A stretch of DNA of 64,000 nucleotides from Deinococcus radiopugnans ATCC 19172 (GCF_006335125.1 NZ_VDMO01000002.1:62001-126000), one strand, 5' to 3'. Numbered from the stretch's first letter, positions 25,980-35,119 are shown. Notes: generated by a model not told the origin, from the sequence alone. Translations and numbers: made by a program.

Positions 25980-26642
25980 TCACCGCTCCACCCGGTACCC
26001 ACGCCCGCGCTCACTGGTGATGGCCTCGGGGGCCAGCTTGCGGCGCACGTAGCGCACGTACACGTCCACAATGCGGGCCTCGCCGCCAAACTCCGGCCCC
26101 CACACGCGGTCCAGCAGCTCTTCACGGGTGAACCAGCGCTCGGGGGTCAGCGCCAGGGCCTCCAGCAGCGAGTATTCGCGGCCCGTGACCGCCACCTCCG
26201 CGCCGTCCCAGACCACCGTGCGGGCCACCGTGTCCAGCCCGCCGCGCCCGTCCGCGAACGAGACCTGCGGCGCGGTCTGCCCCCGCTCGCGGCGTGACAG
26301 CGCCCGCAGCGTCGCCAGCAGCTCCGGCACGGCGAACGGCTTGACCAGATACGCGTCGCCGCCCAGGTCCAGCCCCTGCACCCGGTCGCCCAGATCGCCA
26401 CGCGCGGTGAGGAACAGGATGGCCGCTTCGACGCCGCCAGCGCGCAGTTCCCTCGCGATTTCAAAGCCGTCCAGACCGGGCAGCATCACATCCAGCACGA
26501 TTAGAGGAAAGTCGCCCAGCAGCGCGGCCTCCAGCCCCTCGGGTCCAGTCTGCGCCCAGGTCACGGCGTAGCCCGCCTCGCGCAGCGCGTCCACCGTCGG
26601 CTCGGCGATGCGCGGATCGTCCTCCACCAGCAGTAAGCGCAT
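25980..26642 (-). CDS. OmpR-family response regulator
   Basis: 220 residues. The receiver domain (1-115) has LLVEDDPRI, phospho-acceptor Asp in [14 protein letters not shown], and the conserved Lys in [10 protein letters not shown]. The C-terminal winged helix (about 125-218, [37 protein letters not shown]) is of OmpR/PhoB type. First gene of the pair. Upstream on minus, two direct TAACCC words 11 nt apart could be its own binding sites. The signal is unknown. Confidence 0.95.
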   Translation of the reverse strand: MRLLLVEDDPRIAEPTVDALREAGYAVTWAQTGPEGLEAALLGDFPLIVLDVMLPGLDGFEIARELRAGGVEAAILFLTARGDLGDRVQGLDLGGDAYLVKPFAVPELLATLRALSRRERGQTAPQVSFADGRGGLDTVARTVVWDGAEVAVTGREYSLLEALALTPERWFTREELLDRVWGPEFGGEARIVDVYVRYVRRKLAPEAITSERGRGYRVER

Positions 26643-26691
26643 ATGGGCGCCAGTGTAGCGGGCCGGGTTAACGCGGGGTTAGGCGACAACG

Positions 26692-26719
26692 AAAAACCCG
26701 CCTGCACGGAGCGGGCGGG
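26692..26719 (-). terminator. Terminator after the lipoprotein gene
   Basis: On minus, a 9-bp GC-rich hairpin (one G-U pair, 26697-26719) followed by five T (26692-26696). It separates the lipoprotein gene from the two-component pair. Confidence 0.8.
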
Positions 26720-26737
26720 CCTTGAGCGGAGGGGGAT

Positions 26738-27508
26738 TCAGCGGAAGAAGGAGAAGGAAGGCAGCCTGGACTTCTGCAGGCTGAGCGGTTGAGCGCTGCT
26801 GCCCCCAAGCAGATACCATTTGGCATCGCCCAGAGTTCCTGCTCTTGTCGTGGTGGTGGTGGTCATGACAGTGCCGACAGTCTCCGTCTTAACTGAGCCG
26901 ACCAAGGAGTTCCATCCTTTATGCAGCTGGACATCGTTGTCGTTGACAGAGACGCGAGTGAGGTTGTCTGTTCCAGTAAAGGTACAGCGCAGTGTGCCGC
27001 TCACTTTCAGATCCCTGTCGACATAGACGAGCCCCGAAGTCTTGGTGATGTTACCAGTGGTATCGATGACCAGCTGGCGCGCCAGGCCTGCCCGCAGATC
27101 CGTTTTAACCGAGATGAACAGATCAATGCCCTGTGTTGCGGGATCACTGAATTTGATTTCGCCTGTGCAGTCCGGCTGTGTCTGAGAGCCTGCCGAAATA
27201 GGGGTGAGCGTGTCCGCTGGGGGTGCTGGAAGAGTGGCGAAAGAGAATTTTCCGTCGGCACTCAATGGCGTGGATGTCAGCATCAGAGCCAGATCGGACA
27301 TATCGGGCAGCACCACCGTCTTGACCGTCCCGGCACCCCCAGTCCAGGCACTGCTCTTGAAGACCAGATTGTTATTGTTTTCGGAATCCGGGACCAGTTC
27401 GCCCTCCGCCATTGTCCCACTCAGGGCATTGACGACAGGCGGCTTTTCGGGGTTACAGGCGGCCAGCAGAAGGGCAGGCACCAGCAGCAGGGCAAGGGGG
27501 GGTTTCAT
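26738..27508 (-). CDS. Lipoprotein, unknown function
   Basis: 256 residues from the ATG at 27508 (MKPPLALLLVPALLLAACNP): lipobox LLAAC with the Cys at about residue 18. TAATTT lies 8 nt upstream, supporting this start over the longer frame. The mature protein is beta-rich, Thr/Ser-rich and moderately low in GC, with a TTTTTT run (TVMTTTTTTRAG). Two pairs of Cys-containing segments (DCTGE, RCTFT). I do not recognise a domain. Ends at a strong terminator, so monocistronic. Confidence 0.75.
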   Translation of the reverse strand: MKPPLALLLVPALLLAACNPEKPPVVNALSGTMAEGELVPDSENNNNLVFKSSAWTGGAGTVKTVVLPDMSDLALMLTSTPLSADGKFSFATLPAPPADTLTPISAGSQTQPDCTGEIKFSDPATQGIDLFISVKTDLRAGLARQLVIDTTGNITKTSGLVYVDRDLKVSGTLRCTFTGTDNLTRVSVNDNDVQLHKGWNSLVGSVKTETVGTVMTTTTTTRAGTLGDAKWYLLGGSSAQPLSLQKSRLPSFSFFR

Positions 27509-27591
27509 ACGGCGCGAAATTAGCATGAATATTTGATGCCGAGGTGCAGATTTGCGGGCTCTGAAAACTGGCCGTCAACACAGGCTCCCGT

Positions 27592-27954
27592 CTACCCGCT
27601 CAGGCCCCGCCACAGCGCCCAGACCAGCAAGACCATGCCCAGAATCAAACTGACCCCCAACGCGGGCAACAGCCACGGCAAACGCCTTTGCAGCGCGGCG
27701 CTGCGGGCGCGGGCACTCAATAGCACCGGAGCGGGCAACGAACGGGCCGCCACCGCCAGAATGGCCGGAACCACCAGCAAGTCGTCGCCCAGGCCCAGCA
27801 CCGGAATCGCATCGGGAATCAGGTCAACCGGGCTCAGGGCATAGGCCAGCGCCAGCACCGCCCCCAGCCGCGCCGTCATGGGCGTGCGGGCGTCCCACAC
27901 CGCGAACAGCAGGGCCAGCGCGTCGCGCCAGATGGGTTTGAGGCGGGTGATCAC
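27592..27954 (-). CDS. DUF1232 (YkvA-like) membrane protein
   Basis: 120 residues. The DUF1232 signature AYALSPVDLIPDAIPVLGLGDDLLVV is complete, flanked by hydrophobic helices, with another helix at the C-terminus (LGVSLILGMVLLVWALW). The function is unknown across bacteria. Transcribed away from rplU. Confidence 0.9.
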   Translation of the reverse strand: MITRLKPIWRDALALLFAVWDARTPMTARLGAVLALAYALSPVDLIPDAIPVLGLGDDLLVVPAILAVAARSLPAPVLLSARARSAALQRRLPWLLPALGVSLILGMVLLVWALWRGLSG

Positions 27955-28337
27955 AGCCCCAGTACGCGGCGGGGCGAAATGAAGTTCCCCCCTCTGGCCG
28001 AACGCGGCCCTCCTTTGCTATGCTGTGTCTTCGCAGCGGCCCCAAAACAGGCCGCGCCGGAGGACAGAGAAAACGCGGCTCATTACTGAGTCCAGGTGTA
28101 CCGCGAGGACACCTCCACAGACACGGGAACACGCACACCACACCTCTTTTTGCCCTGCCTGCCGGGGCGTGTGACCTGTGCATCCCCGTTGTCTGGAAGG
28201 GTTTTCTTCCACACGGCAACGGGGCGGTCCCGTTTGTGTTACAGTTCCAAGTTGGTGTGCTGCGCCTCACGGGCGCGGCAGCAAGAGAGGCCACGTCCGG
28301 CAGCGTTCCGGCGGCGGCAGCACAAGGAAGGTAGACG
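27955..28337 (+). promoter_or_regulatory. Structured leader region of rplU-rpmA
   Basis: 383 nt without a credible gene. A -10-like TATGCT (28019-28024) could start a leader of about 300 nt; TACAGT near 28251 is an alternative. Stem-loops visible: AGGTGT/ACACCT (about 28091-28111) and the large one at 28184-28224, annotated separately. Long structured leaders before r-protein genes often serve feedback by the r-protein. Confidence 0.45.
28184..28224 (+). ncRNA. Candidate L21 leader stem-loop
   Basis: Outer perfect 8-bp stem CCCCGTTG (28184-28191) / CAACGGGG (28217-28224); inner perfect 6-bp stem TGGAAG (28194-28199) / CTTCCA (28206-28211) with loop GGTTTT; asymmetric internal loop TC / CACGG. 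It lies 113 nt before rplU. No T-run follows, so it is not a terminator. Confidence 0.5.
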
Positions 28338-28640
28338 ATGTTTGCAATTATTCAGACCGGCGGCAAGCAGTACCGCGTGCAGGAAGGCGACGTGATCCGC
28401 GTGGAGAGCCTGGCAGGCGAGGCCGGCGACACGCTGGACCTGACCCCCATCTTCGTGGGCGGCGAGAACGCGCTGTTCGGCGACGCCGTGAGCAACTACG
28501 TGGTGAACGCCGAAGTGGTGGAACACGGCCGTGGCCCCAAGATCTACATCCGCAAGTACAAGAGCGGCATCCAGTACCGCCGCCGCACCGGCCACCGCCA
28601 GGATTTCACGGCGATTAAGATCACCGGGATCAAGGGTTAA
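28338..28640 (+). CDS. rplU: 50S ribosomal protein L21
   Basis: 100 residues, complete: [23 protein letters not shown] at the start and [25 protein letters not shown] near the end, the L21 signature. Binds 23S rRNA in the large subunit. Preceded by GGAAGG and followed 16 nt later by rpmA, the universal rplU-rpmA pair. Confidence 0.98.
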   Translation: MFAIIQTGGKQYRVQEGDVIRVESLAGEAGDTLDLTPIFVGGENALFGDAVSNYVVNAEVVEHGRGPKIYIRKYKSGIQYRRRTGHRQDFTAIKITGIKG

Positions 28641-28656
28641 GGGGAGGTAGAACGAC

Positions 28657-28941
<285 letters not shown>

Positions 28942-28960
28942 TTGACGGCGCACCCCATGA

Positions 28961-28988
28961 GGGCCGGAGACCTGCGGGTGTCCGGCCC
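28961..28988 (+). terminator. Hairpin after rpmA
   Basis: GGGCCGGA (28961-28968) pairs with TCCGGCCC (28981-28988). The downstream tract is only CTTGTGTTG, so termination may be weak. Confidence 0.6.
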
Positions 28989-29014
28989 CTTGTGTTGCCT
29001 GAAGGATATCCGGT

Positions 29015-29043
29015 TTGACCCGCTGCCCCCCGCCTCTTAGACT
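29015..29043 (+). promoter_or_regulatory. Promoter of trkH
   Basis: TTGACC (29015-29020), 17-bp spacer, TAGACT (29038-29043). The TTG that could start a longer frame is the -35 hexamer itself, so translation must begin downstream at the GTG at 29054. Confidence 0.75.
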
Positions 29044-29053
29044 GCCCTCTCCT

Positions 29054-30427
29054 GTGAGCCGCCCCGATCCCCTGCCCCGCCGCGCCCTGAGCGCCCGGCT
29101 GACGCCCGCTCAACTGCTGGCGCTGGTGTACGCCGCAGGCATCCTGATCGGTACCGGACTGCTGCACCTGCCGGGGGTTCAGCGGGCCGGGGCGCAGGCG
29201 CTGACCAGCATCGACCTGCTGTTCACGGCCACCAGCGCCATCTGTATCACCGGTCTGGTGGTGGCCGACACCGGCGAGGCCTTTACGCGGCTGGGGCAGG
29301 TCATCATCATCATTCTGGTGCAGATCGGCGGGCTGGGCATCCTGACCTTCGGGACCCTGTTCGCCTTCCTGACGGGTCGGCGGTTGAACTTCAGCGAGCG
29401 GCAGGGGCTGGTGGCCCAGCTGAACGCGCTGAGCGTGGGCGGCGTGCTGCCGCTGCTGCGGGCCATCCTGACGTACACGCTGGTCACCGAACTGGTGGGG
29501 GCGGTGCTGCTGTCCTTTCGCTTCGTGCCGCAGTACGGGCTGGGCGAGGGACTGTACCAGGCGGTCTTTCACGCGGTCAGCGCGTACAACAATGGCGGCT
29601 TCGTGGTGCTGGCCGGCGGCATGGCCCCCTACGCACAGGACCCGCTGGTCAGCCTGACCCTGGCCGTTCTGGTGATTCTGGGCGGGCTGGGTTTCCTGGT
29701 GCAGCTCAACTACGTCTCGCACCTGTTCAGCCCGCGCAAGAACCGCCTGCTGGTCTACAGTCGCCTGACCGTGTTGACCACCGCCATTCTGCTGGCCCTG
29801 GGCACGCTGGTCATTCTCCTGGTGGAGTGGCAGAACACCAAGACGCTCGGGGCGCTGTCCACACCGGGCAAGTTCCTGGCCGCCTTCTTTCAGAGTGTGA
29901 CACCGCGCTCGGCCGGATTCTCCACCGTCAACATCGAGGCCATGAACACCGCCACCATCTTCACCATGATCGGGCTGATGTTTATCGGGGCCAACAGCGG
30001 CTCCACCGGGGGCGGCATCAAGACCAGCACCTTTGCCATTCTGGTGGGCAGCGCATGGAACATGGTGCGTGGGCGCGGCGAGCTGATCGTCTTTCAGCGG
30101 CGGGTGCTGAACGAGAACGTGGTGCGGGCCGGAAGCATTACGACGTTGTACACGCTGCTGGTCGCCACCGCCTTTTTTGCCCTGCTGGCCACCAATCCCA
30201 AACTGGGATTCACGCACCTGCTGTTCGAGACGGTCAGCGCCGCCGCCACCGTGGGCCTGAGCATGAACACCACCCACCTGCTCAACGATCCGGGCCTGTT
30301 GATCCTGACCGCGCTGATGTACCTGGGCCGCATCGGGCCGCTGACCTTCGCGGTGGCCTTCAGCCTGCGCAGCACCCAGAAGCGCAACATCAAGTACCCG
30401 CCGGAGCGGGATATTCTGGTGGGGTGA
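29054..30427 (+). CDS. TrkH/KtrB-family potassium uptake channel subunit
   Basis: 457 residues, about eight membrane helices plus re-entrant P loops. Selectivity-filter-like pieces: [35 protein letters not shown] and [11 protein letters not shown], each with the key Gly. TrkH/KtrB imports K+ under control of a cytosolic RCK ring. The matching RCK gene follows. The length and lack of extra helices fit KtrB better than TrkH. Confidence 0.93.
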   Translation: MSRPDPLPRRALSARLTPAQLLALVYAAGILIGTGLLHLPGVQRAGAQALTSIDLLFTATSAICITGLVVADTGEAFTRLGQVIIIILVQIGGLGILTFGTLFAFLTGRRLNFSERQGLVAQLNALSVGGVLPLLRAILTYTLVTELVGAVLLSFRFVPQYGLGEGLYQAVFHAVSAYNNGGFVVLAGGMAPYAQDPLVSLTLAVLVILGGLGFLVQLNYVSHLFSPRKNRLLVYSRLTVLTTAILLALGTLVILLVEWQNTKTLGALSTPGKFLAAFFQSVTPRSAGFSTVNIEAMNTATIFTMIGLMFIGANSGSTGGGIKTSTFAILVGSAWNMVRGRGELIVFQRRVLNENVVRAGSITTLYTLLVATAFFALLATNPKLGFTHLLFETVSAAATVGLSMNTTHLLNDPGLLILTALMYLGRIGPLTFAVAFSLRSTQKRNIKYPPERDILVG

Positions 30428-30429
30428 GT

Positions 30430-30444
30430 GGCCTCTGCGAGGCC
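30430..30444 (+). terminator. Hairpin directly after trkH
   Basis: Perfect GGCCTC-TGC-GAGGCC palindrome starting 2 nt after the stop. There is no T-run. It may act as a 3' end barrier or belong to the adjacent repeat block. Confidence 0.4.
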
Positions 30445-30528
30445 GTCTAAGGGTCAAGGGGCTAAAGGTCCAAGGACGGGAGCCAGCATCTTTTCGCTTT
30501 GACCCTTAGACTCTCAGACCCTTAGACC
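30445..30528. repeat. Inverted arrays of an 8-bp TCTAAGGG-type repeat
   Basis: A perfect 13-bp inverted repeat GTCTAAGGGTCAA (30445-30457) / TTGACCCTTAGAC (30499-30511) encloses degenerate copies (GGCTAAAGGTCCAAGG). On the right, CCCTTAGA, CTCTCAGA and CCCTTAGA are consecutive 8-mers. It fills most of the trkH-trkA gap and could fold into a long stem or serve as protein sites for trkA. Confidence 0.6.
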
Positions 30529-30578
30529 TCTCTACCGCACCATCAAATCCCCACGACCCAAAGGAAACCCCCCACCCC

Positions 30579-31238
30579 ATGAAGACCAAACAATGCCTCG
30601 TGATCGGCCTGGGCCGTTTCGGCACCGCCGTTGCCACCACCCTCTACGAGATGGGCCATGAAGTTGTGGCGGTGGATCACAACGAGGAGAACGTGGAACG
30701 GGTGATGAACCTGGTGACGCACGCGGCCATCGTGGACGCCAGTGACGAGCGGGCGCTGCGCTCGATTGGCGTGGGCGACTTCGACGTGGTGGTGGTGGCC
30801 ATCGGCACCGACGTGCAGGCCAATATCCTGGCCACCATGAACGCCAAGAGCCTGGGAGCGCCCTACGTGGTGACCAAGGCGGTGGACGAGATGGCCCGGC
30901 GCGTGCTGGAGCGTATCGGGGCCGATCTGGTGATCCGGCCCGAACACGACATGGGCGTGCGGCTGGCCCGCCAGATCGCCACACCCAACATCGTGGACAC
31001 GCTGGATCTGGGCGGCGACTACGCCATCGTGGAAATCGAGGCCAACGAGCGCCTCAAAGGCAGCCTGCGCGATCTGAACCTGACCGGGCGCTTCGGCGTG
31101 CAGATCATCGCGGTCAGCCGCTCGGGCAAGATCGAGGTCACCCCTCGCGCCGAGGATGAGCTGCGCCCCCACGACAAACTGGTGTTGATCGGCACCAGCC
31201 ACAACATCGACGAGTTGCGGCGGTATCTGGGAGAGTAA
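30579..31238 (+). CDS. TrkA/KtrA-family RCK regulator of potassium uptake
   Basis: 219 residues. Rossmann RCK-N (about 5-125) with VIGLGRFGTAVA and the acidic end of beta2 (VVAVDHNEEN) that binds NAD or ATP/ADP; RCK-C (about 135-219). KtrA forms an octameric gating ring under KtrB. Single RCK pair, as in KtrA rather than the double-length TrkA. Lies 151 nt after the channel gene with a repeat block between, so it may have its own promoter. Confidence 0.94.
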   Translation: MKTKQCLVIGLGRFGTAVATTLYEMGHEVVAVDHNEENVERVMNLVTHAAIVDASDERALRSIGVGDFDVVVVAIGTDVQANILATMNAKSLGAPYVVTKAVDEMARRVLERIGADLVIRPEHDMGVRLARQIATPNIVDTLDLGGDYAIVEIEANERLKGSLRDLNLTGRFGVQIIAVSRSGKIEVTPRAEDELRPHDKLVLIGTSHNIDELRRYLGE

Positions 31239-31249
31239 AGCCTGAACCC

Positions 31250-32023
31250 TCACTGGCTTCCGTAGCGCCGCGCGATTACCACCCGGCGCACGAGGCGGTC
31301 GGCCAGCCCAGGCAACAGCCCGTTCAGCAGCGCCACCGCGCGGTAGATGCCCGGCACGGTCACTTCCCGGCGCGGGCGTTCCAGCACCCCGGCCACGGCG
31401 CGGGCTACCACTTCCGGCCCCGGCATGGGCAGGCGGGCGCGGGCCGTCATCTCGCTCTTCACGAAGCCGGGAGAAACGAGGCTGACGTCCACGCCGCTGC
31501 CCAGCAGCTCGCGCCGCAACCCCAGGGAGAAGCCGCGAATACCGAATTTGCTGGCGCTGTACATGCCGTTGGTGGCCGCTCGCCCCGCCACCGAGCCGAT
31601 GTTGACGATGTGGCCGCTGCCGCGCGAGCGCATCTGGGGCAGCACCAGCCGCACCAGTTCGATGGGCGCTTCCAGGTTGACGCGAATCACCCGCAGCGGA
31701 TCGGAATCGTCCCACCACCAGCCGCGCTCCACCGTGACCCCGGCGTTGTTGATCAGCACGTCGATGCGCCCGAACTGCGCGTGGGCGGCCTCAATCAGGG
31801 CGCGGCGCGAGGCAGCGTCGGTCACGTCGGTGGGCACGGCGATCACGCGCGAGCCGCTGGGATCGAGTTCGCGGGCCAGGGCAGTGAGTTGATCCTCGCG
31901 GCGCGCGGCCAGCACCAGCGCGTGCCCGCGCCCTGCCAGTTCACGCGCCGTCGCCAGCCCAATACCGCTGGACGCGCCGGTCAGCACCACCACACGGCGG
32001 CCAGACGATGTTTTTGAAGTCAT
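31250..32023 (-). CDS. Short-chain dehydrogenase/reductase
   Basis: 257 residues, classical SDR: cofactor motif TGASSGIG (about 15-22), NNAG (about 92-95), catalytic Ser in NIGSVAGRA and YSASK (Tyr/Lys) about 13 residues later. The Arg pair after beta2 (LAARRED) suggests NADP(H). The C-terminal hydrophobic stretch ([17 protein letters not shown]) resembles DltE/YqjQ-like SDRs linked to membranes. Substrate unknown. Leaderless start. Confidence 0.93.
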   Translation of the reverse strand: MTSKTSSGRRVVVLTGASSGIGLATARELAGRGHALVLAARREDQLTALARELDPSGSRVIAVPTDVTDAASRRALIEAAHAQFGRIDVLINNAGVTVERGWWWDDSDPLRVIRVNLEAPIELVRLVLPQMRSRGSGHIVNIGSVAGRAATNGMYSASKFGIRGFSLGLRRELLGSGVDVSLVSPGFVKSEMTARARLPMPGPEVVARAVAGVLERPRREVTVPGIYRAVALLNGLLPGLADRLVRRVVIARRYGSQ

Positions 32024-32030
32024 GACGTGG

Positions 32031-32036
32031 ATGCTA
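32031..32036 (-). promoter_or_regulatory. -10 box of the SDR gene
   Basis: TAGCAT on minus, 7 nt before the ATG, with no ribosome site. Confidence 0.5.
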
Positions 32037-32097
32037 GCGCCCAGGGCGAACCTCGGCTCCTCAGCCGGGCATCAGGCGCAAGCGGCAGACTGACGGG

Positions 32098-33360
32098 GTG
32101 AAACTGTCCGCCTCCACCCTGCCCCTGCTGTGCGCTGCCCTGCTGAGTGTGGGGGGGCAGGCCGCCACGCTGGGCACCATTCCCGCACTGCCGCCGGGGC
32201 AGACCGCCCCCGTGCCTCAACCCCCCAGGCCTCAGTCGCCAGCGACACAGCCCCCACCCGAGATCGCGCCGTCCGCGCCCACCCGGCCCCAACCCGCGCC
32301 GCCCCTGGTGCCGCTGCCCGTCACGCCTCCCGCTCCGCCCGCCGCGTACCAGCCGGGCGATCCGCTGTACCCCCGCCAGTGGGACATGACCACCATCGGC
32401 ATGCCGCAGGCCTGGACGCTGTTGCCCGAAACGGTGCGAAAGGTCAGCACCTCCAAGACGCCCTCTATCACCGTGGCCGTGCTGGACACCGGATTTGTCA
32501 ACTCGCCGGAACTGGCCGGACGGGTGGTGAACGGCTACGACTTCGTGCGTGACCCCGCGCGGGCCGGGGACGGCAATGGGCGGGACGCAGACGCCAGCGG
32601 GGTGGGCCAGTTCGCCTACCACGGCGAGGTGGTCGCCAACATCATCGCCGCCGCCCACGACGGCCGGGGCATGGCCGGGATCAATCCCTCGGCGCGCATC
32701 GTCCACGTGCGGGTGGCGGGGGTGGACGGCCTGATCGATCCGCAGGATCTGGCTGATGGCCTGCGCTGGGCGGCGGGAATCGCGGTGCCAGGCGTCTCGG
32801 CCAATCCCAACCCGGCGAAAGTGCTGAACCTGAGCCTGTTCGCGGACTTCATCCCGCTGACTGGCTGCGACGCCCGCATTCAGAACGCGGTCAATGCCGT
32901 GACCGCTGCTGGCGCGCTGGTGGTGGTGGGGGCCGCCAACGACGGCGCGGACGCGGCTGGTTACTCGCCCGCAGGGTGCCGGAACGTGCTGACCGTGACC
33001 AGCGCCACGCAGGTGGGCACGCGCCCCGCCTACGCCAACTGGGGGCGCAGCGTGGCCCTGGCCGCGCCGGGGGGCGAGACCGGCCACGGCATTCCGGTCA
33101 GCAGCCTGAGCGGGCCGGGGGGCGTGCGGACGCCGGACGGCACCAGCATGGCCGCCCCACACGTCAGCGGCGGCGCCAGCCTGCTCCTGAGCGCCCGCCC
33201 CCGCCTGACGCCCGCGCAACTGCGGGGCCTGCTGACCCGCACCGCCACCCCGTTTCCCGGCGGGCACTGCGATCCCGAGCCGGCCCGCAGCTGCGGCAGC
33301 GGCACCCTGAATGCCGGGGCCGCCGTGCGCGCGGCGCTGGCCTCCAGCCTGGGAAAATGA
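32098..33360 (+). CDS. Secreted S8 (subtilisin-like) serine peptidase
   Basis: 420 residues from a GTG. A signal peptide (about 1-23) is followed by a Pro-rich stretch (about 28-85), then the peptidase domain. The catalytic triad is intact: Asp130 in VAVLDTGF, His175 in YHGEVVANI, and Ser350 in [12 protein letters not shown]; oxyanion Asn281. No typical inhibitor-I9 propeptide is evident; the Pro-rich part may replace it or span the envelope. Cys pairs near the end (HCDP, SCGSG). Extracellular proteolysis for nutrition is likely. Confidence 0.93.
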   Translation: MKLSASTLPLLCAALLSVGGQAATLGTIPALPPGQTAPVPQPPRPQSPATQPPPEIAPSAPTRPQPAPPLVPLPVTPPAPPAAYQPGDPLYPRQWDMTTIGMPQAWTLLPETVRKVSTSKTPSITVAVLDTGFVNSPELAGRVVNGYDFVRDPARAGDGNGRDADASGVGQFAYHGEVVANIIAAAHDGRGMAGINPSARIVHVRVAGVDGLIDPQDLADGLRWAAGIAVPGVSANPNPAKVLNLSLFADFIPLTGCDARIQNAVNAVTAAGALVVVGAANDGADAAGYSPAGCRNVLTVTSATQVGTRPAYANWGRSVALAAPGGETGHGIPVSSLSGPGGVRTPDGTSMAAPHVSGGASLLLSARPRLTPAQLRGLLTRTATPFPGGHCDPEPARSCGSGTLNAGAAVRAALASSLGK

Positions 33361-33438
33361 AGCTGGGGTGACCCGGCAAGCCGCCCAACTGTTCGTCCGC
33401 CAACCCATGTCCCGCGTCCTGGCCGCTAGGATGGGCGC

Positions 33439-33456
33439 ATGAGGTTTCAAGCATGA
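33439..33456 (+). CDS. Leaderless mini-ORF (MRFQA) upstream of the small membrane protein
   Basis: TAGGAT (33427-33432), 6 nt, then ATG AGG TTT CAA GCA TGA. Its stop overlaps the ATG of the next gene (ATGA). The GAGG inside it can also serve as that gene's ribosome site. It may be a coupling device rather than a functional peptide. Confidence 0.35.
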   Translation: MRFQA

Positions 33457-33623
33457 ACGCTCCTGCATGGCGCATCTGGCTGGTCACGGCGCTGGTGTGC
33501 GGTTGGGGCATCCTGACCATCCGGTTCGCGACCACGAACAACTGGCCGCTGGCGATTGTCAGTCTGGTGCTGGCCGTGTTCAACGCCTACACGCTGTACC
33601 AGTTGACCCGCAAGGGCAGATAG
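33453..33623 (+). CDS. Small two-helix membrane protein, 56 aa
   Basis: Encodes MNAPAWRIWLVTALVCGWG, then two hydrophobic segments (about 6-23 and 30-49) and a short basic tail (TRKGR). GAGG lies 8 nt before the ATG and a mini-ORF overlaps the start. Coding bias at third positions is strong. The family is not recognised. It is convergent with the next minus gene, whose stop abuts at 33624. Confidence 0.65.
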   Translation: MNAPAWRIWLVTALVCGWGILTIRFATTNNWPLAIVSLVLAVFNAYTLYQLTRKGR

Positions 33624-34466
33624 CTAGCGCAAAGTCAGGCGACTCCGACGCTGGCCCCGCTGACGCACTGCCCGTTTCAACTCGTTCACGCGCAGCACGA
33701 CGCGAGGTGACGTCCAGACCTGCGACGCTTTCTGAAAGGCCCAGCCCTCCCCCAGCGTGACGGCGGCGTGCTGGGCCAGCCCATCGGCGCTGCGCCACAG
33801 CAGCACCGTGCCGGGCTGGGTATCGTCGCCACCGGAACGGGTGCGCTCCTGCAAGAATGCCCCGAACGGCTCGCGCCCCATCCATTCGTTCTCGGCCCCA
33901 GGCACGCCCGCCGCGCCCATCACCGCGCCGAAGCAGTTCGCGCCGCTGTGGCGAGCGAAGGTTCCAGCCAGTTCACGGACACGGGGCAGGTGAGCGGAGG
34001 CCGCCTCCCACACGCTTTCCGGCACCCCGGACTTCTGACAGGGGGTGTCTCCGGCGCTGAGCGTGACGACGCGTTGCAGCACGGCGTCGGTCAGGCGATC
34101 AGGCGTCCAGAGAAAGTGGGCTTCCGGCAGGCCGGGCAGCAGATCGGCAAAGTCGCGGCGGCGGGGGATGTTACCGCGTTTGTACCCCACTTGAAGCGCC
34201 AGTAACTCGCGCTGACGCTTTGACCCGAGGCCGTGCCAGTCGGCCAATTCGAGCCACGCCACCCGGTCTGCCGCCGCCGAGATGCCCCAGACGGCATGGG
34301 TGTCGCGTTCCTCGGGCGTCAGCGTCAGTTCGGCACGCGGGAGGGTTTGAAGATCAAACGCGGCAGCCTCCTCCCCTGTCAGAAAGAGCGGCTGGCGTGC
34401 GGGGGCAAGCCAGCCGCGCCACAGCGCCCGCAACTCGGCGGAGACCGGAACGTTCAGGACGCGCAC
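33624..34466 (-). CDS. Uncharacterised protein with papain-like (NlpC/CHAP-type) C-terminal half
   Basis: 280 residues from a GTG 4 nt after the deoxynucleoside kinase stop. The N-terminal 160 residues are unrecognised (WRGWLAPARQPLFLTGEEA; DWHGLGSKRQRELLALQVGYKRG). The C-terminal part has SGANCFGAVMGAAG (Cys178) and GTVLLWRSADGLAQHAAVTLGEGWAF (His233), the Cys...His order of NlpC/P60 or CHAP amidases, which cut peptidoglycan peptides. There is no signal peptide, so a cytosolic or non-classically exported role is implied. The assignment is by motif only. Cotranscribed with two nucleoside kinases. Confidence 0.55.
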   Translation of the reverse strand: MRVLNVPVSAELRALWRGWLAPARQPLFLTGEEAAAFDLQTLPRAELTLTPEERDTHAVWGISAAADRVAWLELADWHGLGSKRQRELLALQVGYKRGNIPRRRDFADLLPGLPEAHFLWTPDRLTDAVLQRVVTLSAGDTPCQKSGVPESVWEAASAHLPRVRELAGTFARHSGANCFGAVMGAAGVPGAENEWMGREPFGAFLQERTRSGGDDTQPGTVLLWRSADGLAQHAAVTLGEGWAFQKASQVWTSPRVVLRVNELKRAVRQRGQRRSRLTLR

Positions 34467-34470
34467 CGTG

Positions 34471-35094
34471 TCAGCGCGGCAGCGGCAGGCCGAAGCCGTG
34501 CGCGCCCACACGGGCGCAGACACGCTCGAAGGCGTGTGGATCGGCCACGAAATCCAGCTCGTCCCCAGGCACGCGCAGCACCGGGCAGGCGTCGAAGTCC
34601 GCGATCCAGGCGTCGTACAGGCGGTTCAGGCCCGCCAGATACGCGTCGGGAATGTCCTGCTCGTAGCTGCGGCCCCGCAGGGCGATGCGGCGGCGCAGGG
34701 TGGGCAGCCCCGCGTCGATGTGAATCAGCAGGTCCGGCACGCGCAGGGCCGGCAGAATGCCCTCGTACAGCCCGCCGTAGGTGGCCCAGTCGCGCGCCTC
34801 CATCTGGCCGCTTTCGAACAGGTTGCGGGCGAAGATGTTGGCGTCCTCGAAGACGGTGCGATCCTGAATGACGTACCGCGCCCCCGTCACCAGATTCAGG
34901 TGCTGCTCCAGCCGGCGCGACAGGAAGTAGACCTGCGAGTGGAAGGAATAGCGCCGCATGTCGCGGTAAAAGTCTTCTAGGTACGGGTTGTCGGCATAGG
35001 GCTCGTACACTGGGCGCAACCCGTAGCGCTCCGAGAGCATGCGCGTCAGCGTGCTTTTCCCGCTGCCGATGTTGCCCGAGACCGCGAGGTACAT
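34471..35094 (-). CDS. Deoxynucleoside kinase (deoxyadenosine-type)
   Basis: 207 residues. P-loop SGNIGSGKSTL (6-16), the substrate-clamping QDRTVFED (about 76) and the Arg-rich lid (LRRRIALRGRSYEQ) are those of the dCK/dGK family. It phosphorylates deoxynucleosides with ATP for salvage. Paired with a second copy 25 nt upstream; in lactobacilli such pairs act as deoxyadenosine and deoxyguanosine kinases, and Deinococcus has a similar pair. Which copy has which specificity is not certain from sequence. Confidence 0.92.
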   Translation of the reverse strand: MYLAVSGNIGSGKSTLTRMLSERYGLRPVYEPYADNPYLEDFYRDMRRYSFHSQVYFLSRRLEQHLNLVTGARYVIQDRTVFEDANIFARNLFESGQMEARDWATYGGLYEGILPALRVPDLLIHIDAGLPTLRRRIALRGRSYEQDIPDAYLAGLNRLYDAWIADFDACPVLRVPGDELDFVADPHAFERVCARVGAHGFGLPLPR

Positions 35095-35119
35095 CAGCCC
35101 TTCCCTAGGGTGCGGCGCA

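Noticed and set aside
25904..26125. N-terminal extension of the sensor kinase into the response-regulator gene
   Set aside because: The added 74 residues are the regulator gene read in another frame (Trp/Cys-rich); the natural start is before the first membrane helix.
28020..28334. Small plus-strand frames in the rplU leader
   Set aside because: No ribosome site or coding bias; strong RNA structure explains the region better.
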